A DNA stretch of 64,000 nucleotides from Hyphomicrobiaceae bacterium (GCA_022844225.1 JALHMC010000009.1:22156-86155), one strand, 5' to 3'; shown: positions 53,711 through 63,222, counted from the first letter of the stretch. Made by a program: numbers and translations. Notes: generated from the sequence alone by a model not told the origin.

Positions 53711-55363
53711 ATGGCCCAGACCGTCGCCCGCCTCCCGGCGGAAAGCCTCAAAGCGCACGACGTCGATCTCGTTTATTGCGTGCCCGGCGAGAGCTACCTG
53801 GGTTTGACCGATGCGCTCTCCGACATGAATTCCATCCGCCTCGCCGTCTGCCGGCACGAGGGCGGCGCTGCGTTCATGGCCGTCGCCGACGGGCGCCTGC
53901 GGGAACGCGCTGGCGTGGCCGTCGTCAGCCGCGGGCCAGGTTTGTCGAACGCCATGGTGGCCTTGCACACGGCGTTTCACGATGCGACGCCGATGGTGAT
54001 CCTGGTCGGCCAGGTGGAGCGCAAGGACTTCGGCCGGCTGGCGCTGCAGGAGCAGAATTATTCGAAGCTGCTCGGCGATGTCACCAAGGCCGTGATCGAG
54101 GTCAACGAGCCGGTCATGGCGTCCGAGGCGATCGCGCGGGCCTTCCATCTCGCTGAGAGCGGGACGCAGGGCCCGGTCGCCGTCGTGCTGCCCGAGGACA
54201 TCTTCAACGACACCACCGATGCTCCGGTCGATCAGCCGCGTCCGCGCGTCTACGGTGGCGCGCGGCCTGAGGATCTCGACCGTCTCGCCGACATGCTCGG
54301 CAAGGCCGAGCGCCCGCTCGTATGGGTCGGCGGCGCCCTGCTCGGCGATGGCGTCACCGACGACCTGCGCAAGCTCGCGGAAACCTGGATGCTGCCGGTC
54401 AGCCCGACCCACCGGCGCCCCTGCCATTTCGACGCCAACCATCCGAACTACGGCGGTTACATGGGCATCCGCGTACCCAAGGTGCTGCTCGACGAGATGA
54501 AGAAGGCCGACCTGATCGTAGCGCTCGGCGAGCGGATCACGGACTCGGTCAGTCAGTCCTACTCGTTCCCGGCGGCGCCCCAGCCCCAGCTTCCCCTCAT
54601 CCACATCTGGCCCGACCCCAACGAGATCGGCCGCGTCTGGCGCCCAGATCTCGGCATCGCGGCCGATCCGCAGGCCGTCATCCGTGCGTTGCTCGCCAAA
54701 GGCGCCCCGAAGGACGCCGCCAAGCGAAAAGGCTGGGTGGCTGGCCTCAACGGCATCCATCGCAAACTGATGGCACCCGAATGGGAGCCGACCACCGACG
54801 GCATCAACTTTGCCCAGGTGGTGGTCGAGATCGGCAAGCACTTGGCGCCCGACGCCATCGTCACCTCCGACGCCGGCAACTTCTCGAGCTTCATCCACCG
54901 CTACATCGGCTTCAAACCGGGCCAGGCGTTCCTCGCCTCCGTGGTCGGGGCCATGGGCGCCGGCATGCCGATGGCCGTAGCCGGCGGCATGCGCTTTCCC
55001 GCTCGTCAGGTCGTCGCCTTCGTCGGTGACGGCGGCGCACTCATGACCGGCAACGAGATCGCGACGGCCCGCCAGTACGGCGTCAACCCGATTCTCGTCA
55101 TCTCCGACAACAGCATGTACGGCACCATCGGCATGCACCACGAGATGCGCTACCCGGGCCGGCCCTACAAAAGCGCCACGCAACTGACCAACCCCGACTT
55201 TGCCATGTGGGCCAAGTCGTTCGGCGCCGAGGGCATCACGGTGACGGACGAGAAGGACGTGGCGTCAGCCGTCGCGCGCGGCTTCTCGATCAAGGACCGC
55301 CCCGTCGTCCTCCACTTCAAAACCTCCGCCGACCAGATGAGCGCGTGGCGGCGTAGGAAGTAG
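53711..55363 (+). CDS. Thiamine-diphosphate-binding enzyme (acetolactate synthase-like)
   Basis: A 550-residue ThDP enzyme with the usual three domains: Pyr (about 1-170), central (about 190-320) and PP (about 365-540). Glu50 in CRHEGGAAFMA is the cofactor-activating Glu. The metal/diphosphate motif runs from FVGDGGALMTGNEIATARQY to ILVISDNSMYGTIG. It is like acetolactate synthase, benzoylformate decarboxylase and oxalyl-CoA decarboxylase relatives; no ilvN-type small subunit is adjacent, so a decarboxylase or carboligase role outside valine synthesis is likely. The ATG at 53711 begins the homology; the frame is open upstream over the channel gene's 5' region. Confidence 0.92.
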   Translation: MAQTVARLPAESLKAHDVDLVYCVPGESYLGLTDALSDMNSIRLAVCRHEGGAAFMAVADGRLRERAGVAVVSRGPGLSNAMVALHTAFHDATPMVILVGQVERKDFGRLALQEQNYSKLLGDVTKAVIEVNEPVMASEAIARAFHLAESGTQGPVAVVLPEDIFNDTTDAPVDQPRPRVYGGARPEDLDRLADMLGKAERPLVWVGGALLGDGVTDDLRKLAETWMLPVSPTHRRPCHFDANHPNYGGYMGIRVPKVLLDEMKKADLIVALGERITDSVSQSYSFPAAPQPQLPLIHIWPDPNEIGRVWRPDLGIAADPQAVIRALLAKGAPKDAAKRKGWVAGLNGIHRKLMAPEWEPTTDGINFAQVVVEIGKHLAPDAIVTSDAGNFSSFIHRYIGFKPGQAFLASVVGAMGAGMPMAVAGGMRFPARQVVAFVGDGGALMTGNEIATARQYGVNPILVISDNSMYGTIGMHHEMRYPGRPYKSATQLTNPDFAMWAKSFGAEGITVTDEKDVASAVARGFSIKDRPVVLHFKTSADQMSAWRRRK

Positions 55364-55388
55364 GCAGTGGGTTGAGTTAGCCAGCAAC

Positions 55389-55414
55389 GGCGTCTCGACA
55401 CCCGTCGAGGCGCC
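55389..55414. terminator. Strong hairpin between convergent genes
   Basis: GGCGTCTCGAC and GTCGAGGCGCC pair over eleven positions (one G-T) around a four-base loop, between the stops of the ThDP enzyme and cupin genes. GTTAGC near 55375 and GCTAACCCAACC near 55477 form a weaker outer pairing. No T tract follows. Confidence 0.5.
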
Positions 55415-55500
55415 GATACCCGAGCAACCCAAGGAAAAAAGTCGTCAGCGAAAGAACGATTGGAGATCCCGGCCGCGCTAACCCAACCTACGTCGCCACC

Positions 55501-56286
55501 TCAAACCCGGCTCGCACCCCCGGCCAGCGTGTCGCCCATACGCGGGAATTGGAGGACCAGCAGGTCCACCCCATCCGGGCCCGCCTTGGCCGTGAATGCG
55601 GCCTCCTCGGTCGTCACGTAGACCGTCGACAGCCGGTCGAGCGGCGCGCCATTCGCCATCAGCGTGCCGCCGGCGACGATCAGGTACTGCCCGCCGCATT
55701 TCCCGGGCTCCGGCAGCACCGACTCGCCCGACGGCCCGAGGCGCCACATCCAGGCGGCGAGCCCATCGGCCTCCTCTTTCATGATCGTCTCGACCTCGGG
55801 CGCAACGCGCGCGACCCGCTCGGCCTCCTCGGCAACCGCGATGCCGCTCTTGAGCCGCGTCCGCTGATTGCCCTTCCGCAGCAGGTCCTTCGACGCCGGC
55901 AGATACTTCGCACCTGGATCCCAGCGCTGGCGCAGCGTGAAGTACTGCACGCCCTCGTCACCGGCCACGATCGGACCGTAAGGCGTGTGCCCGTTGGCGT
56001 ACTGCACTGTCAGCGGAGCCGCCGGTGCGGCCCCCATGCGCCCCTTGCCGGCGACGAACACCTGGAACTGGTTCGGCTCGTGGAAATGCGCCGGCGTAAT
56101 CGCATTCGGCGGCTGATGCACCAGGAAGCCCTGCGGCCGCCCGTCGTCGTTGGCCTCGTTGCCGGCCACATACGTGCCCTTCTTCGGCGCCGAGCCGACG
56201 TACGCGTCGATGGTGTACTCGCGCCCGTTGACCTGGATCTTGCGGCTACGCGCCGCCGCCTCGGCGCGGGGAGTGACGATCAGCAT
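55501..56286 (-). CDS. Cupin-like protein
   Basis: A 261-residue soluble protein with two beta-rich halves. TPAHFHEPNQFQVFVAGKGRMG (split by family position at about 63-84) is a cupin motif-1-like segment with two His and a Glu. The second half has GQYLIVAGGTLMANG and a LLVLQFPRMG end, like a bicupin that has lost the second metal site. The ATG at 56286 is chosen because homology begins there, with GGAG about nine bases upstream. The substrate is unknown. It is divergent from the RTX gene. Confidence 0.75.
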   Translation of the reverse strand: MLIVTPRAEAAARSRKIQVNGREYTIDAYVGSAPKKGTYVAGNEANDDGRPQGFLVHQPPNAITPAHFHEPNQFQVFVAGKGRMGAAPAAPLTVQYANGHTPYGPIVAGDEGVQYFTLRQRWDPGAKYLPASKDLLRKGNQRTRLKSGIAVAEEAERVARVAPEVETIMKEEADGLAAWMWRLGPSGESVLPEPGKCGGQYLIVAGGTLMANGAPLDRLSTVYVTTEEAAFTAKAGPDGVDLLVLQFPRMGDTLAGGASRV

Positions 56287-56430
56287 GCGATGGGCTCCGT
56301 GCTGGTTTCCTCGATAAGCTGCCGCGATCCGCGGCCGCCAGCAAGCGCGAATACGGGTGCCTTTGATGTGAGACAAGATCCACCGCAGTTACTTCGGCTA
56401 ACTGGGGGCACATGAGCGAGAGACTCTGAA

Positions 56431-57609
56431 ATGCCGACGAACATTCAGGTCGTGGTTGGTCATTACGTGCCGATCACGAAGGTGTACCCACAATCCATCG
56501 AGACAACAGCAACCAAGTACTTGGTTCGTCAGACCGTCGTAGTCGGCATTCACTTAGGCACGACATTGACCATGGTGCTGCATGGATCAGGTTTCACCTA
56601 CTCGAACGGTGAGCCAGTAAGCGGTATCATTACGTCGTTAGAATTCAGGAACATCACAGGTGGAGGGCTTATCGGCAACGAGCCATCGACTGGTGGATAT
56701 GAGGTCATCGGCGGACTCGAGATCGACGCCGCCACGTTCATGGCAGCCTATAACGCACAGGATTGGGCCGCAGTCCGCGAACTAATGTTCCCAGGGGCCG
56801 TCTTGTTTGCCGGTTATGACGGTGCATCATCGGGCTATACGAGCTGGGCCGACGCTTTCGACTCAGGCCCGGCCAACGACACTCTCCTAGGTGGGATCGG
56901 GAATGACACACTGCGAGCTTACGCTGGTGACGACTACATCAATGGCGGCAGCGGCGACGACGTATTGATGGCCGATGCCGGAGCTGACGTCATCTTCGGC
57001 GGCCTCGGCAGTGACTCAATTTGGACCGGCGACGGTACCGACACCGTCCTTGCGGGCGATGGCAGCGACCTCGTCTACGGCGACGTCGGCAACGACCTCC
57101 TCTTCGGCGAAGGCGGCAACGACACCCTCCTTGCCGGTGACGGCGACGACTTCGCGGCGGGCGGCGCGGACAACGACTACGTCGCGGGCGAGGCCGGCGC
57201 CGACTACCTGATGGGCGAGGCGGGCAACGACACGCTCAGCGGCGGCCTGGATAACGACGTTCTAGTGGGTGGCTCGGGAGCCGACGCGCTCTTTGGCGAC
57301 GACGGCGCGGACGCCCTCTTCGGCGGCACGGGCAACGACTATTACGTCGGCGGGGCCGGCAACGATTACTTCTATGCCTTCCACGACGGTCCGGTTGCAG
57401 GCGAACTCGACATCATCGACGGCTTCGAAGTCTGGACCTCCGGCACCGCCGATTATCTCGTGCTGCCGGCGGCCTATCAAACGGCCACCAGCGTCTTCGA
57501 CCAAGGCGGCTACACCTGGGTTGCGACACAGACCACAGGCGGCGCGCACTACATCGCGATCACGGGAGCGAACGCGGCGTTCGTCACCGCCCAGACTGTC
57601 TGGATCTGA
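56431..57609 (+). CDS. RTX (hemolysin-type calcium-binding repeat) protein
   Basis: A 392-residue protein without a Sec signal. The N-terminal 145 residues are beta-rich, less GC-rich in DNA and not recognised. About 150-310 is a run of some 17 nonapeptide repeats of the GGxGxDxLx type (for example GGIGNDTL, GGSGDDVL, GEGGNDTL), which bind calcium and fold into a beta roll. The C-terminal 80 residues, ending AFVTAQTVWI, are the usual uncleaved type 1 secretion signal region. No type 1 secretion genes are in the window, so export must rely on a distant system. No enzymatic domain is seen; a surface or matrix role is plausible. Confidence 0.9.
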   Translation: MPTNIQVVVGHYVPITKVYPQSIETTATKYLVRQTVVVGIHLGTTLTMVLHGSGFTYSNGEPVSGIITSLEFRNITGGGLIGNEPSTGGYEVIGGLEIDAATFMAAYNAQDWAAVRELMFPGAVLFAGYDGASSGYTSWADAFDSGPANDTLLGGIGNDTLRAYAGDDYINGGSGDDVLMADAGADVIFGGLGSDSIWTGDGTDTVLAGDGSDLVYGDVGNDLLFGEGGNDTLLAGDGDDFAAGGADNDYVAGEAGADYLMGEAGNDTLSGGLDNDVLVGGSGADALFGDDGADALFGGTGNDYYVGGAGNDYFYAFHDGPVAGELDIIDGFEVWTSGTADYLVLPAAYQTATSVFDQGGYTWVATQTTGGAHYIAITGANAAFVTAQTVWI

Positions 57610-57615
57610 GGCAGA

Positions 57616-58389
57616 CTAAAGGCTGACCCCCAGAGCCTTGACCCACTTGAGCCCGGCCACCGTCTCGCCCCTCGGCTTGTACTCACACCCGACCCAGCCA
57701 TCGAAGCCGGTTTCGTCGATCAGCTTGAAAAGATAGCGGTAGTTCATCTCGCCATCGTCCGGCTCGCCCCGGTCGGGCGGCGAGGCAATCTGATAGTGAC
57801 GCGCGAGCGGCGCGAACTCCGCGATCGCCAAGGCGACGTCGCCCTCCATGATCTGCCGATGATAGAGATCAAACTGCAGCCCGATGTTTGGCTCGGCGAC
57901 CTCGTGGATGATCGATCGCGCCTCACCGGTCGTATTGAGGAAATACCCGGGAATGTCGCGCGTGTTGATCGGCTCGATGATCACGTCGATGCCCGACCCT
58001 GCGAGCATCTTCGCGGCCGTGCGCAAGTTCTTCACATAGGTCGCGCGGTTGGCACCGTGATGCTTCAAACCCGCCATTGCGAACAGGCGCTTGCACCCAG
58101 TCGCCTCGGCATAGGCGAGCGCCGCCGCCACGGCCTTCTGGAATTCCGCTTCCCGGCCGGGGATCGCCGACATGCCCCGCTCGCCCTTCGCGAAGTCCCC
58201 GTGCGCCATGTTGAAGAGCGCTTGCGTCAGCCCATTGCCCTTCAGCCGCGCAACCAGATCCTCCTTTGTGAGTTCGAACGGATTGAGGAACTCGACGGCG
58301 CGGAAACCAGCCTTGGCCGCGGCCTCGAAACGCTCGGCGAACGGCACCTCGGTGAACATGAACGAGAGGTTGGCGGCAAACTTCGGCAT
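57616..58389 (-). CDS. Hydroxypyruvate isomerase-like TIM-barrel protein
   Basis: A 257-residue sugar-phosphate-isomerase-like TIM barrel of the Hyi/OtnI family. The metal-binding and catalytic acids are visible: Glu139 in VIIEPINTRDIPGY, Asp174 in LQFDLYHRQ and Glu236 in VGCEYKPRGET. DGEMNYRYLFKLIDETGFDG is the family's late helix-strand block. The ATG at 58389 has GGAG six bases upstream. The enzyme would interconvert hydroxypyruvate and tartronate semialdehyde or a related pair, in glyoxylate or sugar-acid metabolism. Glyoxylate carboligase and tartronate-semialdehyde reductase genes are not adjacent; the ThDP enzyme at 53711 is not clearly the former. Confidence 0.9.
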   Translation of the reverse strand: MPKFAANLSFMFTEVPFAERFEAAAKAGFRAVEFLNPFELTKEDLVARLKGNGLTQALFNMAHGDFAKGERGMSAIPGREAEFQKAVAAALAYAEATGCKRLFAMAGLKHHGANRATYVKNLRTAAKMLAGSGIDVIIEPINTRDIPGYFLNTTGEARSIIHEVAEPNIGLQFDLYHRQIMEGDVALAIAEFAPLARHYQIASPPDRGEPDDGEMNYRYLFKLIDETGFDGWVGCEYKPRGETVAGLKWVKALGVSL

Positions 58390-58732
58390 CGGAGGCTCCA
58401 TCGAACGGTGTTTGCCGTAGCATAGCGCCAAGAAGGCCCATGCCCAGCGCGCCGGCTTGCTTAAAATTCAATTCGTTTGACTGTTGCGCTGCACCATGAG
58501 ATAAGCCGCTCGCTCCCGATGAGGAGCAGACAAGGCGCTCCAGCCGCGTGAAGGGGATGTGTCGGCCACCGTATCGTAGGCCCACCCTGTCCCAACCTGT
58601 TGAGCGCCCCCCGAAATCAACCAAACCGACAACCCAGGGCACGCGGGGTGTCACCCAGCAGAGCGCCTCCGGCGCGCCGCACCAGGCCAAGCCTCGGAGC
58701 GGCCCGGACTCGTGCATTCAGAAAGACGTCTC
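58390..58732. other. Intergenic region between divergent genes
   Basis: The 343 bases hold the promoters of the isomerase-like and helicase genes. An AT-rich patch lies at about 58460-58480, and a weak GGAGC...GCTCC hairpin at 58523-58541. The length fits a 5' untranslated leader for the helicase mRNA, as is common for cold-responsive helicase genes, but no known leader motif was recognised. Confidence 0.4.
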
Positions 58733-60331
58733 GTGACGACATTCAATGACCTCGGCCTCGCCGCGCCCCTCCTCAAGGCGCTGGAGGAGGAGGGCTATCA
58801 TACGCCGACCCCGATCCAGGCGCAGGCCATCCCCTCGCTGCTTGCCGGCAAGGATCTCCTCGGCATCGCCCAGACAGGCACCGGCAAGACGGCCGCATTC
58901 GCGCTGCCGATCCTGCAACGCCTCGCAGCCGACCCCAAGCCGGCCCCCCGTCGCGGCACCCGCGTGCTCGTTCTCTCTCCGACCCGCGAGCTCGCCTCGC
59001 AGATCGCCGAGAGCTTCGAGACCTACGGCCGCCACATGGGCTTCAAGGTCGCCGTCGTGTTTGGCGGCGTCGGCTACCGGCCTCAGCGCGACGCGCTGAA
59101 CCGCGGGCTCGACGTCCTCGTTGCGACACCCGGCCGCCTCATCGACCACATGTCCGACGGCACCGCCGATCTGCGTCACACCGAGGTGCTCGTCCTCGAC
59201 GAGGCCGACCAGATGCTTGACCTCGGCTTCATCAAGCCGATCCGGCAGATCGTCGCGACCCTCGCGCCGACGCGCCAGAACCTGCTCTTCTCGGCCACGA
59301 TGCCGCGCGAGATCTCCGGCCTGGCCGATCAGCTCCTGCGCAATCCCGTCAAGGTAGCCGTCACGCCGGTCGCCTCGACGGTCGAGCGCGTCTCCCAGCT
59401 CGTCATCCATGTCGATCAGGCCCGGAAGCGGTCGCTGCTCGCCGAGCTGATGGCGAATGCCGAGCTGAAGCGCGGCCTCGTCTTTACCCGCACCAAGCGC
59501 GGCGCTGACCGGGTCGCCAAGCATCTCGAGGGTTGCGGCGTCAAAGTCGCCGCGATCCACGGCAACAAGAGCCAGAACCAGCGTGAGAGCGCCCTCGAGG
59601 CCTTCCGCGCCGGCAAAATCCGCGTGCTGGTCGCAACCGATATCGCCGCCCGCGGCATCGATGTCGACGAGGTCACGCACGTCGTCAACTTCGACCTTCC
59701 CGAAGTGCCTGAAGCCTACGTGCACAGGATCGGCCGCACCGGTCGCGCCGGTGCCTCGGGCATAGCCATCTCGTTGTGTGCAGGCGACGATCGCGATCTC
59801 CTCCGCGCCATCGAGCGCACGACCCGCCAGACGATCCCGAGCGAGGACCGTCGCGGCGACAAAACCCTCGAGCAGGAGGCGACGTCCGGCCGCGGCGACC
59901 GCACCGAAGGCGACCGCGGCGAACGTGGCCGCCGCCCGGATCGCTCGCGCAACGGCAATAGCAGCGGCACCGCCCGTCCGGCACGTGCCGGCAGCGGTGC
60001 TCGTCCGGATCGGCGCGACGACCGCGGCGCATCCCGGAGCGACGACCGCAGACCCTCCACCGCGGGCGGCCGTTCGGAGCCGCGCCGCGATGAACGCAAT
60101 GTCCATCGAGGCGATGCTGGCACCTCGAGTGGCCAGAATGGCTCATCGCTCGGACACATGCGCTTCATGTCGGGCGGTGCCCCGCGCAGCGGCCCGGCCG
60201 GCAATGCCGATCGTCCCGATCGCGAGCAGCGCCGTGACGATGGTGATGGCCGCGGCGGTCAAGCCCGTCGTCGCAATCGGCGCGGCGGGAGCCGATCGTC
60301 CAATCCGCGCGTATCGTCCCCGGCGGTTTGA
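58733..60331 (+). CDS. rhlE: DEAD-box RNA helicase (RhlE type)
   Basis: A 532-residue ATP-dependent RNA helicase. Q motif (GYHTPTPIQAQAIP), motif I AQTGTGKT (47-54), PTRELASQI, TPGRL, motif II DEAD in VLDEADQML, SAT, VLVATDIAARGIDVDEV and HRIGRTGRAG are all present and in order. After the helicase core (about 370) comes a low-complexity Arg/Gly/Asp-rich tail of about 160 residues, typical of RhlE proteins and useful for RNA binding. I chose the GTG at 58733, where homology starts (VTTFNDLGLAAPLL); a GTG seven codons upstream is possible. It acts in ribosome assembly and RNA turnover. Confidence 0.93.
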   Translation: MTTFNDLGLAAPLLKALEEEGYHTPTPIQAQAIPSLLAGKDLLGIAQTGTGKTAAFALPILQRLAADPKPAPRRGTRVLVLSPTRELASQIAESFETYGRHMGFKVAVVFGGVGYRPQRDALNRGLDVLVATPGRLIDHMSDGTADLRHTEVLVLDEADQMLDLGFIKPIRQIVATLAPTRQNLLFSATMPREISGLADQLLRNPVKVAVTPVASTVERVSQLVIHVDQARKRSLLAELMANAELKRGLVFTRTKRGADRVAKHLEGCGVKVAAIHGNKSQNQRESALEAFRAGKIRVLVATDIAARGIDVDEVTHVVNFDLPEVPEAYVHRIGRTGRAGASGIAISLCAGDDRDLLRAIERTTRQTIPSEDRRGDKTLEQEATSGRGDRTEGDRGERGRRPDRSRNGNSSGTARPARAGSGARPDRRDDRGASRSDDRRPSTAGGRSEPRRDERNVHRGDAGTSSGQNGSSLGHMRFMSGGAPRSGPAGNADRPDREQRRDDGDGRGGQARRRNRRGGSRSSNPRVSSPAV

Positions 60332-60443
60332 GACCGAACACCAGGCCCACGCCCACATGCGGGGCCTGACTTCATCCGATGGAGTAAAGAGAACCGGCGA
60401 GCGCGCCGGTTCCATAGCCCTGTTTTGCCTGCGAGGAATGCCA

Positions 60444-60671
60444 ATGGCCCGCAAGAAGCCAACCGGAAAGCTCGAATTCGTTCTCTTCAACGTCACCTAT
60501 GATGACGGCAGCATGACGTCCAATCGCAAGGTCCCGGCGACCGAGATCGGCGGCCTCGAGGGTGATGAACCCGCCCGCGCCATCATCGAGGCTCAGGACC
60601 GCGAGATCGCCGAGCGGTCGGGCCGGCCTCGGGGCCCTATCAAGTTGCTCGAGCGCGCGCCGACGAAATAA
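60444..60671 (+). CDS. Small conserved hypothetical protein
   Basis: A 75-residue basic protein of a type seen in alphaproteobacteria (MARKKPTGKLEFVLFNVTYD, then DGSMTSNRKVPATEIGGLEG). It is compact and probably beta-alpha. GAGGA lies six bases before the ATG at 60444; an ATG two codons earlier abuts it. It follows the helicase in the same direction by 112 bases. Function unknown. Confidence 0.72.
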   Translation: MARKKPTGKLEFVLFNVTYDDGSMTSNRKVPATEIGGLEGDEPARAIIEAQDREIAERSGRPRGPIKLLERAPTK

Positions 60672-60694
60672 CGCGCCCGACGGGCAGCCTTACC

Positions 60695-61663
60695 TCAAGA
60701 CGCGAATGTTGCGACGAGAGCGGCATGGTACGAGCCTGCCGCCGCCACTTGGCTAGCCCAACCGACGGCCTCGTCCCCCAGAGCCTCGTTGTGTACCTCG
60801 ATCCCGCGGAAGCGCCCGAGCAGACTGTGGCTTGCCAGCATGTGGTCGAGCATCTGCGGCCGCCCATGGTGCACCACGCTGAACCGCCGCGAAGTTTCGA
60901 GCCCCCGATTGAGCGTCACCATGGACCGGGCAGCAAGCTCGGCGTTGCCGGTGTCCTCTGAAGTTCCCGCGATCAGGCGCATCGGCGTCTCATTGAGCTC
61001 GGCATTGAAGTCGCCCGTCAGCAGAATGCGCGCCTCGGCATCCGCATCGAGCAGCCGGTCGACCAGCAGCCGCAGCTCGAACGCCTGCGCGATGCGCTTC
61101 AAACCCGAGTGGTAGTACCCCTCGGCCCAGCCTCGCACGCTCTTCCAGGTGAAGGGCCCCGCCTTCTGCCCGGCGATCGGCGACGCGATGGGTGCCCGCA
61201 AGTGCACGTTGACGACGTGCAGCAAACCGAGGTCGGTCGCGATCTGGGCGTGCAGAAGCGGCCGCTCGAAGCGGATCGGCATGGCTTGTGTCGCAGCCGG
61301 CTCGGCCGTCACGGCCCGCAATTCGACCGGCGGCACGAGATTGTGCAGCACCTGTTCGCAGGAAGTGATCGGGTAGCGCGAGAGCGTCACCAGATTGTGC
61401 ACGTCGGCTGCCCCGTTGCGGCCGTGGCCCTGGGTCGAGACCCGATGATAGCCCGCGTAGGGCGTACCCGACAGCACGAGATCGAGCGCGGTCAGCGCCC
61501 TTTCCTTTTGCCCTGACACCCGCTGCCCGTTCACCTCCTGCAAGCACACGATATCGGCCTCGAGCCGTTCCAGCGCCGGGATGCGCCCCTCGACGGGCAT
61601 ATCCAGGCTTTCGACGTTGAAGGTCGCAATGCGCACTTGATCGGTCTCCGTCGCGTATTCCAC
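60695..61663 (-). CDS. Endonuclease/exonuclease/phosphatase-family protein
   Basis: A 322-residue EEP-fold protein. RIATFNVESL (11-20), Glu43 in CLQEVNGQ, HLRAPIASP, the GDFNAE segment and LDHMLAS correspond to the family blocks for metal-dependent phosphodiester cleavage. The final block, normally SDH, reads GSYHAALVATF, so the His general base is kept but the neighbouring Asp is Tyr. No signal peptide. It may cleave nucleic acid or a phospho-ester, or be weakened. It is convergent with the small gene at 60444 by 23 bases. Confidence 0.85.
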   Translation of the reverse strand: MEYATETDQVRIATFNVESLDMPVEGRIPALERLEADIVCLQEVNGQRVSGQKERALTALDLVLSGTPYAGYHRVSTQGHGRNGAADVHNLVTLSRYPITSCEQVLHNLVPPVELRAVTAEPAATQAMPIRFERPLLHAQIATDLGLLHVVNVHLRAPIASPIAGQKAGPFTWKSVRGWAEGYYHSGLKRIAQAFELRLLVDRLLDADAEARILLTGDFNAELNETPMRLIAGTSEDTGNAELAARSMVTLNRGLETSRRFSVVHHGRPQMLDHMLASHSLLGRFRGIEVHNEALGDEAVGWASQVAAAGSYHAALVATFAS

Positions 61664-61808
61664 ACGCCTGCGATTCCCTGAATGCAGTAACAGAATACCG
61701 CTATCGCGAGGTCCGCCAAATGGCCTAGCCTATCACTGCGCTCCGGTTCGGCTCTGCACCCATCCTATCAACCAGAGACCGCACAGCACTAAACCGGAGA
61801 CATTTGCC

Positions 61809-62159
61809 ATGCACCGCTTCGCAGCCATCTTGCTAGGTCTCGCGATCGCGACGCCAGTCGCGGCCCAGGACCCGACGGCAACCGATGGCGACAAGTACAA
61901 GGTCATCTTCGAGAACGAGCACGTGCGCGTCCTCGACTACAAAGACCAGCCTGGCGAGAAAACTCACCAACACCGCCATCCCGCCTTCGTTCTTTACTCC
62001 ATGAGTGCGTTCAAAAGGAAAATCCATCTTCCAGACGGAAAGATCCTCATGCGCGAATTCAAGCCTGGAGACGTTCTTTGGTCGGACGCTCAAACCCACA
62101 TCGGCGAGAACGTGGGCACGACACCCACCCACGTCATCATGGTCGAGATGAAGAAATAG
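61809..62159 (+). CDS. Small exported cupin-like protein
   Basis: A 116-residue protein with a signal peptide (1-19, ending VAAQ). The rest is a single cupin barrel: VRVLDYKDQPGEKTHQHRHP carries the His cluster of motif 1, and GDVLWSDAQTHIGENVGTTP is motif 2. Such small periplasmic cupins are common and poorly characterised. It stands alone between two minus-strand genes. The 42 bases to the fmt stop include a GGCGG...CCGCC stem that may end both transcripts. Confidence 0.82.
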   Translation: MHRFAAILLGLAIATPVAAQDPTATDGDKYKVIFENEHVRVLDYKDQPGEKTHQHRHPAFVLYSMSAFKRKIHLPDGKILMREFKPGDVLWSDAQTHIGENVGTTPTHVIMVEMKK

Positions 62160-62201
62160 ATCGCAAGGCGGTCTCGGTCCGCCGCGGCTACGCGCCGCTC
62201 C

Positions 62202-63122
62202 TTATAAGCGGCCGAGATCGAAACCGCGCATCAACTCCGGCCCAGTCATCGGCTTGCGTCCGGGGCGCTGCACCTCGACCAGCCGGATGGCCCCGTCACC
62301 ACACGCGATCACGGGATCGGCGCGCTCGAGTATGGCGCCCGGCTCTCCCTTTCCCTGGGCCAGCGCTGTTCGCAGGACCTTGATCCGCTCGCGCTTGCCG
62401 TCAGGGCCAGCTTCGAGCCACGCGCCGGGGAACGGCGACAGACCCCGGACATGGTTGTGCACCTCGCGCGCAGGCCGCGCGAAATCGATGCGCGTCTCGG
62501 CCTTGTCGATCTTGGCCGCATAGAGAACGCCCTCCCTCGGCTGCGGCGTCTCTGTCAAGCTGCCCCGCTCCAACGCGGCCAAAGCCCTAACCATCAATCC
62601 GGCACCGACCAGCATCATCTGATCGTGGAGTTCGCCTGCGGTCGTATCGGGACCGATGGGAATGCGCTCCGCGAGGCAGATCGGCCCTGTGTCCAAGCCT
62701 TCGTCCATGCGCATCACCATTGCCGCCGTTTCCGTATCCCCGGCCATGACCGCGCGCTGGATCGGCGCCGCGCCGCGCCAGCGCGGCAATGCCGAGCCGT
62801 GCATATTGAGGCAGCCATGTCGCGGCGCATCGAGAACCGCTTTTGGTAGCAGTAGCCCGTAAGCGATGACGACAGCGACGTCCGCGTCGTGCCCGCGAAA
62901 CGTTACCTGCTCCGCCTCGCCCTTCAAGCTGCGCGGCGTGAGGACCGGTAGACCCATCGCTTCGGCGTGCTCGTGAACCGGGGATTTGCGGAGATCCATG
63001 CCGCGCCCCGCTGGGCGAGGCGGCTGGCTGTAGACGGCAACCACCTCGTGCCCCGCCGCCACGATCTCGGAAAGCATCGGCACCGCGATCTCGGGCGTTC
63101 CCATGAAGACGACGCGCAGCAT
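62202..63122 (-). CDS. fmt: Methionyl-tRNA formyltransferase
   Basis: A 306-residue Fmt. [17 protein letters not shown] is the formyl-folate-binding fold start; [10 protein letters not shown] and [15 protein letters not shown] follow. The catalytic block is [20 protein letters not shown], with Asn, His and the conserved Arg; the usual SLLP reads [13 protein letters not shown] and the C-terminal tRNA-binding domain (about 205-306) are present. It formylates the initiator Met-tRNA. The open frame extends to 63206, but homology starts at the ATG at 63122. It lies 100 bases downstream of def on the same strand, the usual pairing. Confidence 0.95.
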   Translation of the reverse strand: MLRVVFMGTPEIAVPMLSEIVAAGHEVVAVYSQPPRPAGRGMDLRKSPVHEHAEAMGLPVLTPRSLKGEAEQVTFRGHDADVAVVIAYGLLLPKAVLDAPRHGCLNMHGSALPRWRGAAPIQRAVMAGDTETAAMVMRMDEGLDTGPICLAERIPIGPDTTAGELHDQMMLVGAGLMVRALAALERGSLTETPQPREGVLYAAKIDKAETRIDFARPAREVHNHVRGLSPFPGAWLEAGPDGKRERIKVLRTALAQGKGEPGAILERADPVIACGDGAIRLVEVQRPGRKPMTGPELMRGFDLGRL

Positions 63123-63222
63123 AGGAAGTCCCTTTGCGTATAAGATAACCGCAATCGCCGTCGCAATGGCGTCGCGCGCGGCCTGCAACGTCACGCCGCG
63201 CACCATCCGACGGGATCGGATA

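Noticed and set aside
53555-55183. 542-codon minus-strand frame opposite the ThDP enzyme
   Set aside because: Low-complexity His/Asp/Arg-rich translation without homology, opposite an intact ThDP enzyme gene.
56880-57370. Periodic DNA in the RTX gene considered as a CRISPR or tandem-repeat array
   Set aside because: The periodicity is at the protein level (nonapeptides) with degenerate DNA; there are no identical repeats with unique spacers.
58718-60106. 462-codon minus-strand frame opposite the DEAD-box helicase
   Set aside because: A composition shadow: no motif, and it lies entirely opposite a gene with all helicase motifs in order.
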